Source of the DNA: Saccharum officinarum
Lineage: Eukaryota; Streptophyta; Magnoliopsida; Poales; Poaceae
Assembly: GCA_020631735.1 (NCBI GenBank)
Contig: CM036221.1
Location: 13,745,381-13,809,380 of the forward strand
Direction of reading: 5' to 3'
DNA: 64,000 nucleotides
Shown: piece after piece, positions 1 through 12,500 of the stretch
Layout: every line of letters begins with the position of its first letter
Numbering within the stretch: position 1 is the first letter of the stretch
Notes under the pieces: generated by a model
Databases searched by the model: none
The model's input: the letters and a program-made list of their open reading frames with translations, nothing else
Told to the model about the DNA's origin: nothing
Program-made: the position numbers and the translations under genes

Positions 1-3000
1 TCCTCTCCGACCGGCGCCCCTTGGTCAAGCAAGACGACCGCCGGAGTAGCCGGCCATGGGAGCGTTCCCGTCGCCGCCGCCGATGTCCGTGGCCAGACCT
101 CGTCGGCCCACCTCGGGGTGAGCCGCGGCCACCAACGAGTTCGCGCAGGCCTCCCGGTGCTTCCCCGCCACTCCCCGGCCGCCGGCGTGGCCTCCTTCGC
201 CGGAACAGTGAGCTCCCGACGACCCCCCTGCTGAAATCGCGACCAGGGGCTTCGCGCGGGAATTTGAAGAAAGGAAGTGGCCTTTTTGCGAAGTCAGTGA
301 CTCATGTGAATAGTGCCGCGAGGACTGATTCGTAATTATTTTGCAGGAACTTTGAAAATACATAGTAAATCATAGAAAATTCGTAAAATAACAAATGAGT
401 ACTTTTTGGAATCCTTGTGAAATTCTCTATGCATTAGATCTATAATATAGCATGTTTTAGTTTAAAGTTTTCTCTGTAAAAATGGTTTTGTGCAGCTAGG
501 TTTTTAATGCTAGTTGTATTTGTCATTTTCATAACTGTAGATCTAGGGCTCCAAATGAAGTGAAATTTTTGTGGCATGCTACTCATATGATGTTTAATGT
601 GTGGTAATTATTTCATGAATTTTGGTTGCCATTTGAGTGATTTATTAGTGCATCTTGCCCTCACATGAATTCTTGCAATAGCAATTTGTCTTTTTCATAG
701 AGGTTGATATACATGTCCAAATAACTTGAAATTTGTACAGTAGACTATTGGGTGTATGTAAGAGCTACTGTAATTTTTGTAGATTTTATTATGGACTTTT
801 GGTATATGTTTATTATTTCACCTTGCTATCTAAATAAATTAAGAAATGCATTAAAAGAATTTATTTAGTGATGAGCACTATGCTTTTTGGTGATCATTTA
901 ATATGCACTTTATGATGGTTACATTGGTTGTGGCCAAATATATGTTTGGATTATAAGTTAATATTTATTCTTGCAATTGATGCTTTCCTGGACAGTTTCT
1001 GGGACTTTGATAATTGCACCATGAAAATAAGTTTGATGAGAAACATGCTTATAACAAAGTTGTAAATAACTCATTAATCTAGCTTGTGTTAAATTTTGGT
1101 GGCATTTGGCCTTATAGTTTGTGAGTAATGACTGTTTCAAGTTGGGTTCCAGAAATAGTTATTCTCTGGAATCTCTGGACCAGATTCTGTAATTATGCAT
1201 GTTTGACTTGGTTAACTTGAGAATCATGCTAAGATGATTAAAGATGAATTATAGACAATTTCATAAGCTTTCCAGAATGTCTTGTTGCCTGGCTATTGGA
1301 TTTGTATAACTCCAGTTATGATCCAAACATGTAGATGTTGTTTGCAGTCCAGAAATTATCAGATGCTAGTCATGGTTGTTTACTCCATGTGTTGCTAAGT
1401 GTGGCTTATACCCTTGATGACGGTCAAGTTAAGATACTTGTGATCTTGTTAAACTTGTGTTATGCTTAATGTGCTTGCCCTCTTTAATTGATTATGTGAT
1501 GCATCTTGTGTTACCATTCATCATATTCATACGCATGCATCTTGCATCTCATTTAGGTTCGCTAGATGCACCACGTGAAGGATGAGTTGTGGAAACCAAA
1601 CCCGGAGACGGTGTTTGGTGGAACTATCCCGAAGATGGAAGTACTCAGCGAGTGTCATCTGACAACTACTGACTTGTGTTGGATCCCAGGCAAGCCCCGG
1701 AGCATTCTAAGCCTCCTACTTTACAAAAGCAATTGAGTATATATATATATGTTATATATGTATTGTTGCATTAAGTTATAGGAGTTGATTGAAAACACTT
1801 GCTGCATATATATCCTTTCCTTGTCCCGTAGATATGCCTGAAATCCTATTTTAGTTCAGGATCGAAAATATTGCTTAGCCCTGCTTAGACCGGTAGAGAT
1901 CGGTGATTTCCTGTCACCTGAAATTATAGGTGGTTACGGGAATACTTTAGCTATGGAATGGATGTTATCCTGGAAATAACCAAGCGTTGATGAATAATTG
2001 GAGACCGGACGAAATAAGTATTAGTCAACCAGACAGGGTTCTGGGGTGCTTGTAGTTTCCGTCTGTGTCGATTAAGGACCGTCCGTTGTTGTCCCTCGGG
2101 TCATGTTGAACGCATGCCTCACATTTAGCTGGCCGAATAAGGTACCTTTTGACCGCGAAGCTAGGAGATTATTCGGGCCGAGTGGATTGCCCGCAACGCA
2201 CTGTACCGAAGCAGTAGTGGCAGGAAACGGGGGCGCGATGATAAGGCCAAAGAGCAGTCGGACGGCCCTCGGGTACAAGTGGTTCCTGGCAAGCTCGCGA
2301 CTTTACCTGAATGGTTGACTCGGTGACCAACACCTCACTTTAGCGGGTGAGTGAGGTTTGTGTGAGGAATAAATCTCCAGCTGGATAGGAATTCGATTCG
2401 AATCGCCATCGCTCCCGGTTAGTGAGCACTTGACTCGAGCTACTGCATCGTAGTAATGATTATGGAACATGGATGGTTATGTGGATGATGTTGGAAATGC
2501 TAAAACCTGAAATGGTAACCTTTGATGTTAATGGTTAATCAAGTGATTGCTTTAGCATAGGTGCTTACCTAGATTGAATAGGTTATAATAAAGATGATGC
2601 AAAAATACTTAAATTAGTTTATTCATGATAACTTATGCTTTTCGCAAATGAGTCAAGTTAGCCCACTGAAAGAAAGCCTTGCATACTCCTTGGTGTCATT
2701 ATTTCTAGTTTATGATGGGTAAGTCTAGCTGAGTACCTTCTCGTACTCAGGGTTTATTCCCACTTGTTGCAGGTTGTGATATAACATAGCTACTGCAAGA
2801 ATTGGAAGACTCCGGCTGTAGTGGCGGAGTGTGATCATGGGCATGATCCGTCTGAGCTATCTCGTCTCTCTTGCTTTTATGGGAATTTGACCTTGGTACT
2901 GGCATGTATTTGAATTAAGGTGATATTAGTTTCAAACTACTTTGCTTCTGCTACTTTTGATCTTGAGTTGTAATAACTCTACCGAACACCGATATATATT

Positions 3001-3197
3001 GAATTACTTATGAAATGGATGTAACATATGACCTGTTATGTTGGACCACTACGATCTTGGCTTGTATGTTGGTTGGTTTGAAATCCCTCATAATTTTATT
3101 GGACTACCGGAGTTATAGGAGCTTAAGTACGGGAATTTAATTGCTCCGGCGATTGTTTTTGTACTTTGGTTCTTATAATTTGGGCGGTTCCGTGACA
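1..3197 (+). mobile_element. probable Ty3/gypsy LTR (Tekay/Del-like), left end outside window
   Basis: About 3.2 kb without convincing coding potential, ending in TGACA at 3193-3197, the kind of end expected of a plant LTR. A GC-rich first 250 bases, a long AT-rich middle and a moderately GC-rich stretch at 1560-2900 resemble the very long LTRs of grass Tekay/Del chromoviruses. That comparison is from memory, not from alignment. No polyprotein, primer-binding site or polypurine tract is visible, so it is either a 3' LTR or a solo LTR whose start lies left of the window, and no TSD can be tested. The short reading frames at 21-363 and 2072-2318 occur on both strands and look incidental. A host gene end in the first 300 bases cannot be excluded. 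Confidence 0.4.
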
Positions 3198-3227
3198 AGT
3201 AGACAGCTGCAGCAAGTGGCTCACACT

Positions 3228-3590
3228 GCAACATGCACAATACCTCGATCTACTTTTGAAACATCCAAATAAAACAATTGCAACATAGTACGAAACAACT
3301 GAAACATTCGAAACATGCGCATGAAATACATGCAAAACACTTGAAAAATAATTGCAAACATATGCAACATCCAAATAAAACACTTACAACATATATGTGA
3401 AACATATACAGCATCCACATAAACACACTTGCAACATACGTCTGAAAAAAAACAAATGAAACATTAGGAACAATGCAACATACGTGTACAATAATTACAA
3501 TATATGCAACATCCCGATCTACTTTTACAACATCCGCATGAAACACTTGAAACATACCTACAAAACATCTGAAACATGTGCTTGCGAACA
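3228..3590. repeat. degenerate short-period repeat (GCAACAT / GAAACAT motifs)
   Basis: An A-rich tract in which GCAACAT, GAAACAT, CATCCAAATAAAACA and TGAAACA-type words recur every 20-30 bases with many substitutions and no strict unit. Similar strings occur in repetitive grass DNA, but I cannot name the family. The adjoining GC-rich 3590-3880 has overlapping frames on both strands (3484-4101, 3629-3940) that look like products of base composition rather than genes. Confidence 0.5.
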
Positions 3591-4199
3591 TGGGAGAGCC
3601 CGGAGCCGGACGATTTCGGCCCTTTGTGTCAGAGGCGGCGCCGTGCAAGCACCACCACCACCATCGTTAGCAGCACCCGGCTTGGCTCGGGCGGGCAGGC
3701 GGTGCGCGCAACAGGCGAGAGCGAGCGACGCAGGGTGGGAGAGTGCGACGGGCGGGAGCGAGTGGCGTGGGATGGGTGCTCAACAGCAGCGAGACGGAGT
3801 ACGCGCTCGACGTCTAGACGGGAAGGCCGCGGGCGAAGAAGGCTGTCGCGTTGGAGAAGGCCAGCGGCGATCACATGCATACGACAGTAGGGAAAGGAAA
3901 TGTCGTTATATTTTTTATTTTTTGGATTGGAGAAAACCATATCATACTAAAGGTGGAGCGAAGGAGGCTTGTTGGGCCCGATTGTTGGGCAGGCCCGAGA
4001 ACGAGCCATCCGGACGGAACATGACTAGACGGATGCCCATGTACCAGCATCATCGTTATTCCTATGGTGTTATGTTCTTTTTGGACACACTCCCCCTCTA
4101 GAATACATGTTTATCTGAATGGAGGGAGTATATTGAAATTCTTTTACTTATTACTGAAGCAAATACCTAGAGGTTAAGATTAGTAGTTGCTGCCTTATA

Positions 4200-4355
4200 T
4201 TCTCTCCGTCTCACAATAAGTGTATCTCTTGTTTTTTAAGAGTAAGTTATTTTTATTCGTTTAAATTTATATGAAATATCATCAAGTGCTCTTAATATAT
4301 TTATTTAAAAAATATTACTATTAAATTTAAAATACTTATTATGTATTATAAACAT

Positions 4356-4396
<41 letters not shown>

Positions 4397-4507
4397 ACTT
4401 TGAAAGTTTGATTTCTTATAAATATTAGTATATAAGTATTATATTTGGTTAGACTTTAAGAATTTAACTTTTCATAAGATGTGCATTTATTTTAAGACAG
4501 AAAAAAA
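4200..4507. mobile_element. Stowaway-like MITE (degenerate)
   Basis: The left end TTCTCTCCGTCTCACAATAA and a right end reading ATAAGATGTGCATTTATTTT form the imperfect inverted ends of the grass Stowaway type (CTCCCTCCGTC...), with an AT-rich interior. A (TA)n tract of about 16 units lies inside at 4364-4396. The right terminus has decayed into an A run, so its boundary is approximate. Confidence 0.5.
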
Positions 4508-4935
4508 TATGTTTTAGACAAAAACACACGCGTGGTAGGAAACCTAGAAGACCTTGTTTGGATATCCTCGTATGTGTCTCAATCTACACGTATTAGGTTG
4601 AATTAGGATGAAACTTAAACTAATTTATTTATACCCCACGAGAGTATCCAAACCAGGTCTAAGGATATAATATAACAGAAAATCAGAAAACACGAGTAAT
4701 AGTAGCCTAGTAAGACACAAGAAATAATAAAAAATAAAGACCTTCGAACTCAAGGAGGTAAATATCCAAGCAAAAAGGGGAAAAAAAAAAGAGAAAACAT
4801 CAGATAGCAGAGCATTGAAAACCAACCTGCCAACTACCTGTACCAACCAAAATCCAAAACCCTCGTCAGGAGCTCGGGAGCAGCAGAAACCGCACCGCCC
4901 GCCCGCCCGCCCGCCGGCAACGCCAGTCGCCGCCG
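4508..4935. other. upstream region and 5' leader of the DnaJ gene
   Basis: AT-rich DNA up to about 4850, then a sharp rise in GC. A (GCCC)n run lies at about 4896-4914, just before the ATG at 4936. The sequence around the start (CCGCCG then ATGGGG) is a good monocot initiation context. No clear TATA box was found at the expected distance, so no promoter is called. Confidence 0.4.
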
Positions 4936-7900
4936 ATGGGGGTGGACTACTACAAGGTACTGGGCGTCGGCCGCGGCGCCACCGACGACGAGCTCAAGAA
5001 GGCCTACCGCCGCCTCGCCATGAAGTACCACCCCGACAAGAACCCCTCGCCGCAGGCCGACACCCTCTTCAAGCAGGTCTCCGAGGCCTACGACGTCCGT
5101 ACCCATATCCCTCCCCCTCATCCTCCATTACCGCCGGGAAACCCCATCTGCTTGACCTCCCTCTCGATTGGCCTTGGCTCCCCCACTCGCAGGTGCTCAG
5201 CGACCCGCAGAAGCGCGCCATCTACGACCAGTATGGCGAGGAAGGCCTCAAGGCCGGCGCGCCCCCGCCCTCCGCCTCCGCCTCCACGCACGGCCCCGGC
5301 GCCGGCCTCCACGGGTTCCGCTTCAACACGAGGAGCGCCGAGGAGATCTTCTCCGAGATATTCGGCGGCGGGTTCGCGGGGCAGGCCCCCGTACCCCCGG
5401 CGTCGGCGTTCCCCCCGGGTTCCCGATGTTCGTCGGCGCCGCTGGGCCAGGGGAGGCGTCGAGCGCGCCGGTGCAGAGGAAGGCGCCGCCGATCGAGCGT
5501 CCGCTGGCTTGCACCTTGGAGGAACTGTACAAAGGGGCCACTAAGAAGGTGAAGATCTCCAGGGATGTCCTTGACGTCGCTGGGTGAGACCGCCGATTCC
5601 TTGCCCAATTTGTTTCCTGCAGAATACAGACTGACCACAGGTTATAGCATTCTGTTCTTTTGTAAAGAATCGTTTCAGCCTTGATGATTGAGCAAGTCCG
5701 TGGGTTGTTGTAGGATTTGTAGAGACTTTATGCTAGGTCGTGGCTTTCGTTGTGCATCTTCTGACTTTGGTTGGCACATTGTGCTTGCACATTAGAATTT
5801 TTAGGGCAGGGAAACTGTGGAGCATGAGAGGAAAGGTTGGCCGGAGAGAAAAACTTGGGAGGGATGGTAGACACAACGAAAGAGGACTAGAAGAGATAAG
5901 GCAAGAATGATACAAGTGTGGTTTAATCTGTCTTATGTCGTCTTTCTATTGTGACAGTAATTGTGTATGAGGCATACACACACGCGTGCGAGCACACAAC
6001 TCTCTACCATCACCACCCATGTACATGTGCACCTAAACCCAATACGAATTTATCAGAGGCATATAAGGTCTTTGCAATTGATTTCTGCACCAAGTCAGGC
6101 TGGTGGGCTGAGTGCACACCCGCACTCCTTGTAGGCAAATGGCCATTGGTTTGCTTCTTGTTTGTCTGATTTATCTTATCGTCTCAAGTCTGTCAGTCTT
6201 AATTCTCCAGCACTCTCTCTATTGAATAATGTTAATTGAATCTTCCTGTGTCTCAGTCCATGATATTTCAGCTGTTGTTGCCCCTTGATACTTTCTCATT
6301 CTTTTGGGCGATACACAAGGTATTCTGACCTTGTCTACGCACATTAACCATAACTCTATAATGTGCTTCCCATGGTGGCCAAGCTGACTTTGTTGTTAGC
6401 TTTTAATCTTAGCCATAATTCTTGATTTATTTGGAGTTGGCAATATCCTTCGGATATGATATTAGGGTGGTGTATATGTATTGCACGGTGCATACTGCAT
6501 AATTTGTTTCGCATGGGGATATCCAATTTATGTCCAGCTCAACATGTCATTATGTCAACTCTGTTCTTATTTTTTGCACTACAATTTGCTTGAGTTTTTT
6601 TTTGGTTGGAACAAGGTGATTTGCTTGAGTATTTTTTAAACAAAGTGATTCCCTTGAGTTAATCATGTTTTTCTATCCTGTTTTTATTTTATCCTCATGA
6701 GTATGCATTTTTGGACATTGCTAACAGGATTTCATTTAGTGATGCTTTTCCTTGTTTTGTGCTGTTCTCACTGCCTTGTCTATTTTTTTAATACCAACGA
6801 AATAAATAAATAAATACTTTCATGTTGTGACCTAAACACTTCCAAAAGTCAGCTGTCTAGCCTGCTTGCTATTCCTGGAATGCCGCATAAAGATTGCTGG
6901 TAGGATCTCTTGACAACTTCATATCCATGTTTTTGACCATCTTACTTGTGAGACTGTAACAATGGGAAGTTTTTATGTCTGTACCAGTGTACCTCATGCT
7001 TACAACTTCTGTTACATATTCTACTCGAAATCAAATTTGAAGGGGTTCAAATTATAGATGCCATAAGACAAAATGTGTGGGGTAAGACAGTAGCTTCTTC
7101 AGTTAAGGGGCTAAGAGGCTGAGTTTCTATCCTAAACGCACGCGTTGTACAAGGATATTAGAGCGTTCAGAGGCATTCATAATTTGATAGCTTTGCTTGT
7201 ACATTTCACAGATGATTTGCTGATTTATTAAGGATCACTGGAGGTAGACAGCTGTGACTAATGTTTGAACTCAGGGTAGATCTATTGGTGTGCAGTTTCT
7301 TGTGGATTTACTGTATTGTGTTTATTACTTCCGAGGTATTGAACACATGAATACTGATGGGAGCACTTGTTGAACTAAGAATATGTGATATGTTACTCTT
7401 TTTGAGTGAAGCAGCTAGTTCGTGATGGTAAATAAAATATTTCACATGGACATTGAGGGACCTGTGATTCTGATTAAACACAACTATGCAGAATATATTA
7501 TTTCTTAAAGACTGGATATCTGTAATTGATTGAGGTGGAATATAATATCATCTTGTAAAGTTCTAATATTGAAACACACGTTGCTTTCAATGACTTTGGA
7601 GCAGCACAGCATGGCGTATAGTTTCATACTTTCATCATGTGCTTGCCTGTTAGCAATATAGTTATCATTATGGGGCAAAGCCACTTTTTGAAGTAGGTCC
7701 ATACAAGAAAGGGATGGATTGTGATAAATTGCCTTCTAAACTAATTTTAATGATTGCAATGACGTGGTGCTTTGTCAAACATACAGCTCAAGACATTATG
7801 GTATAGATGCAGTTTCTTTGTTTGCCCCTATTGAGAAACATCATATGTTTGGCACATGCTTGTTTATGTGATTGATGAGTGTTTAGTTGTGAAACTGTGC

Positions 7901-8492
7901 TGGATGGATAAGACTAAGCATTAAATTATCATATCAAGTTGCTAGGTTCGAGTAGGTTGAAACTTTAAATGATCAAAGCTTTTTAGTTGTCCAGAATAGG
8001 CAATCTCATTATTTTCCTATCTTGTTTTGAGAATACATTTCATATTTTTTGTGAAGGAAACCAACAAATCGTGAGGAGATCCTGACGATAGATATCAAGC
8101 CTGGATGGAAGAAGGGTACAAAGATCACCTTTCTTGATAAAGGCAATGAGGCTCGTAATGTTACACCATCAGATCTAATTTTCATAATAGAAGAACGGGC
8201 GCACCCCAGGTTCAAGAGGGATAAGAATGACCTTATCTACACTCATAAGATCTCTCTAGTAGAGGCATTGACAGGCTGCACAGTCCAAGTGACGACCCTG
8301 GATGGACGAACCCTGACTATCCCCGTGAAGTCAGTTGTGAGTCCTACTTATGAGGAAGTTGTGCAGGGTGAAGGCATGCCAATCACAAGGGAGCCGTCTA
8401 GAAAGGGGAACTTGAGGATCAAGTTTCAGATCAAGTTCCCCACTAGTCTAACAGGTGACCAAAAGGCGGCGATCCAACAGCTTCTGTCTTGA
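4936..8492 (+). CDS. class II DnaJ/HSP40 co-chaperone gene (3 exons, frameshift in exon 2)
   Basis: J-domain co-chaperone of the Sis1/DNAJB type, which stimulates HSP70 ATPase activity and delivers clients in the cytosol or nucleus. Exons: 4936-5094, 5193-5583, 8057-8492. Introns (5095-5192 and 5584-8056) have GT and AG ends. Exon 1 encodes the J domain starting [11 protein letters not shown], with HPD at residues 32-34. Exon 2 opens with [18 protein letters not shown], then a G/F-rich linker ([18 protein letters not shown]) and the start of the C-terminal substrate-binding domain ([20 protein letters not shown]). Exon 3 encodes [20 protein letters not shown] through [13 protein letters not shown] and stop. 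The reading frame is broken: codons up to about 5377 are in one frame and those after the GGGG run at 5378-5381 in another, as expected from loss of one G. The exons sum to 986 nt, one short of a multiple of three. All else (splice sites, HPD, C-terminus) is intact, so this is either a young null allele or a sequence error. Confidence 0.9.
5584..8056 (+). other. DnaJ intron 2 (2.5 kb)
   Basis: Begins GTGAGA and ends TTTTTGTGAAG before exon 3. It is AT-rich with no supported coding sequence or recognised transposon ends. Short frames at 5733-5915, 5951-6169 and 7505-7702 look like chance. Confidence 0.8.
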
Positions 8493-9422
8493 AGCTCTCT
8501 GTACAATGTGAGTCTATTAGGAGTACTCGTTTGTGGAGTAGTTGTAGTGACATTAGCTGAATGAACTGTCACTTTTTTCGTGCTAGTATTGGTGTATTCT
8601 TTTCTAGCTATTGTAAGATTACACCCATGCTAACCTGCCAGTGGAGTTGCTGCTGTTTGTGTCATCGTCATATTCAGTTGTGTAATTGTAGCAGCATCAG
8701 TCTGGGTGTCTTTGTAGCAGCATCACTGCTAACCTGCCAGTGGAGTTGCCAGTCTCTTGCATTAGCCAGCCCTTCCTTTGTTGGGTGGTCGTGGCCTCGG
8801 TTCAGATTATCGGTTGCTGTGTCTTTGTTGGATGTCATGCCACGCTGGCCCAGCAGAGATCTCTGATGTCTCAGTTTCTTTGGCCATTTATTTTAGAACA
8901 TTATAGGGTCTTTTCAACGACCATTGTCCATGCATAGACACAAGTGGTTTGCAGGTTGCTCCTTTTTATTCTTTTTTGGTAGACTGTATCAACTACAAAT
9001 TTGTTGCATCCACAGCAGACTCTTCGGTTCACCAATAGGGTTGATGCGTGTAATAAACCTGAGATGATGAAGCTGGGCACCTGCTCGGCTGCCCCTGCTG
9101 GTAATAATATGCTTTTTCAGAAAGATGCCGGTCGTCGCATCGGCGATCGTTGTCAGGGGAGGATTGCAAGGGAAAAGCAGGATGGTGATCTTCCTGGCCG
9201 AGGTTTATCCGAGCGGGAACGGGTCCTCGTCGCAGGTTCGTTCAGGCCAGAGGTCGATGTCGGATTCGTTGCCCGAAGAGAATCCCCCGTGCTCTCTGAG
9301 CCTCTCCGCCGTCGCCGTTGCAGCGCTTTTGCCCTCGTCGGAATCTGCCGCGCGCGGCGGTGGCCGGTGGGGAAAGAAAGGTCACCCTTTCGGCACCCAA
9401 CTGCGGCGTCGTCGCACACCAC

Positions 9423-9425
<3 letters not shown>
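8493..9425. other. DnaJ 3' flank plus GC-rich unassigned block
   Basis: 8493 to about 8950 is presumably the 3' untranslated region of the DnaJ gene; CTGCTAACCTGCCAGTGGAG-type text is repeated around 8630 and 8730. 9100-9425 is GC-rich, with overlapping frames on both strands (9001-9519, 9125-9508, 9153-9422) that run into the following (TA)n tract. I see no recognisable protein. Confidence 0.4.

Positions 9426-9508
<83 letters not shown>
9426..9508. repeat. (TA)n microsatellite
   Basis: About 40 uninterrupted TA units. It abuts the left end of the large terminal-inverted-repeat element that follows, and a shorter TA tract (17588-17603) abuts the right end. Confidence 0.98.
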
Positions 9509-9509
<1 letters not shown>

Positions 9510-12500
9510 ACTGCGCTAAATAGTACCCTGGGTACTAAATATTAATCGGTACCCGACCGCCCACCCACGCCCGACCTTGTGTCCGCAGTCGGCGGCACCC
9601 ACGATCCCTCGTCCCACCGTTTTTTTTTGATAGTCCGCACATCTCTCTCGTTGGTTTTTTTTTTCATTCCGTTTTTCCAGATTTTCTGTCGCTGGTTTTT
9701 CTCATTCCGGCTTTTTTCATTTTTTCCTTCGCTGTTTTTTACCATTTTTTTCACGCGTCTGTTTTTTAGTTATTCCATTTATGGTTTTTTTTCACACCGT
9801 CTCTATTTTTCTCTGTTATTGTTCACGAGAACAGAATATGCAGCTGGTCTTTTTTGTTTTTTTCAAGTGAACATGTTTTTTGTTTTTTTTGTTACGAACA
9901 GGTTTTGCAAATATCCAAAGGCTTGTTTTGCGATTAAGATTATTTTTCCTCCTCGTGTGTGTTTTTTGTATAGACGACAAAGCATATTACAAGCAATGAA
10001 TATGAACCAGTGATATCTGTGATTAAAAACGGATAATGTCAAATTGGAAAAAAAAACATGTACTGAGAGATCATGATACAATGACCAGGAAAGGAAGATG
10101 GTTGAAAAATAAAAAAAAGAATGGGGGAGAACATAACTCCAAGCAGGCTATGTTGTGCAGTAGTCGCTTGTACAATTCTTATTAGTACATGTATAACTTG
10201 TCGATGCAATTGGTACCAACGATTTTGGAATGGTGCCGACTCTGAATGGTGCATTTGCCCCAGGTTGACTGTAGCAGAACATGATCAGAAAACAGGGGAA
10301 AGCTATATCTATTTTATCTCAAACATAAACCATGACAAAAGAACTACTGGATCTGCACATACTTGTCTTTTACTGCCTTAAGACATTGCAGAGTGTAACA
10401 AAATTTTCACTAAAAAGAGGCTAATCATTCTATTGAGCAAGCGAACAAAAGAGTTATAACAAGAAAGAAATGTGACCTAGTGTATATAGGCTACATAAAC
10501 CACCTTCAACTTCTTGCAGGTTTAGCATCACCCATTTGAATTCTGCAAGCATATAATTGATTGGTTTTTTTACCCAAAAACAAAAAAGAATTAGAAATGT
10601 AAACTCTATGCTAGATGAAAATATCTACTGAATTATGGCTCGATGCATTAGTTGTCACATTTAGAAATTAGGCAAAATGCAAGGTAATTGAACAAGGAAA
10701 AAGCATCAAAGTTTGACCTATGTACTACACCTTCCACCATCTCTCCTAACACATTATAACTCTAGATCCTCAGCTTGCTAACATGTGTGCATTAGAGCAG
10801 GTCAAACTCACAAAAGTAAATGGTAGTACAGATCAAAATTCAGTATAGTGGCAGAGCAACTAATGGGGAGTTGTGTATGGTAAAAGTGATACAAATGCTC
10901 ACATTTGTAGTAGTCCTAATAACTTGTTTCTTTAATGTCAGCTCGTGCATGCATAAATCAAGATAGATAAATCATAAAATCAAAGTTGAATTTTATGCCT
11001 GGTGGAGAAAGCGATCAGTCCAGACAAGTGCGGAGCACTCCACAGCATACCTTGTTCATGCTAGCGGCACACTAGTGTTGCTAATCGAGTGCCAGTGAGG
11101 CCAACATCACATACTGGTGGAAGAAGGATAACTAATAAAATTAGAAAAAAATATATAACTGGTGAGAGCTCACATCAGTAGGCAAGGTTAAATAAAAATT
11201 CATGCATGAGCTTAGAACCTCAGGGCTCCCAATTTTTATGTCCCAATCCAAAGACATAACATAATATTTTTATGGTGGTAGGGATGGTACGTATTGGAAA
11301 TATTTGGAATAAACATAGCACCACCACTATTATTTTATCAAGCTATAAGGAAGAGTTATAAACATATATAACTATGGAAAATAAATTTACAGAAAAAAGG
11401 ACGAGAACATATGAAAAAACTGTTAGAACATGTCTGTATTCTAAAACTCCACATAATTTAAATCTTAATATTTTCTATACTACCTCATAGAAGCATTAGC
11501 ACTGTGACAGTGGGCCAGTGCAAATATACATGTCAACATGGGTCCAGGATCAAAACATTTTAGGGATCAAAACATTTAAAGAGTTTCGAGGATCCATTCG
11601 CAACATAATCATCGTTCTTTCTCCTGCCCTTGTACCAAACTTGACTTGCCCAAAATAAGGTCTAAAAAATTAATAGCCATTTAGTGGTTCATGTTCCATG
11701 ACAGGAAAAAAAATCGTACTAATTCCATTCTGTAGCACAACCACTGTAGATGTGCAGACAACAAATATGAAAAATGACCTTGGAAAAGCTAGAAGATTAA
11801 ATACTGATAATGTACACTGGCAGTTGGTAATGAGAGTTATATAGTGCAGCTAGACAATCAATCCCTTCTATGTATTGGTTGTAGTTTGTAAACACAGACC
11901 AAATAGTATTTTCTTCTTCATAGATAGTTCCCTGGTAATCAGAGTGTTAGACACAATTTTAAGTTTTAACTAAAAGAATACAAATACGCTAATAGGGAAG
12001 AAAAGAGACTACACATATGAGGAGGACAGTAGAAAGAAGAGATCCATTAGGCTAGAAACTCCTGTCTATTTCTTGTACTTCTGTTGTAATATCAGAAAGT
12101 GACAATCGACACTACACCCAAACTAATCAAATAAGCAAGTTTAGGTCACTACAATTTGAAGCCAAAGGCTCTTATTCTAGATGAAAAAGCAATTACCTAT
12201 TATCCTTCATGAGTGATGTTTACACAAACAAAAGGGAGCATGTGGCATTCTGTACAAAACAAATTTCAATTAGGCAATGTACTATTATCTTGGACCAATA
12301 TCAATCCTAAGTAGTTCGTTCAAAAAAATATCAATCCTAAGCTTTTTGACCTGGTGAACCCAAAAGCACAATTTCTACAAAAGCTAACATAGTGATTGTG
12401 TTCAAATAAGAACCAGTTAGATCAATCCATTGCAACTATCAATGGATTACTTTCTATTCCTCGCTGCCCTCGCAATTAGTGGTAGCAGTACGCATTGAAG

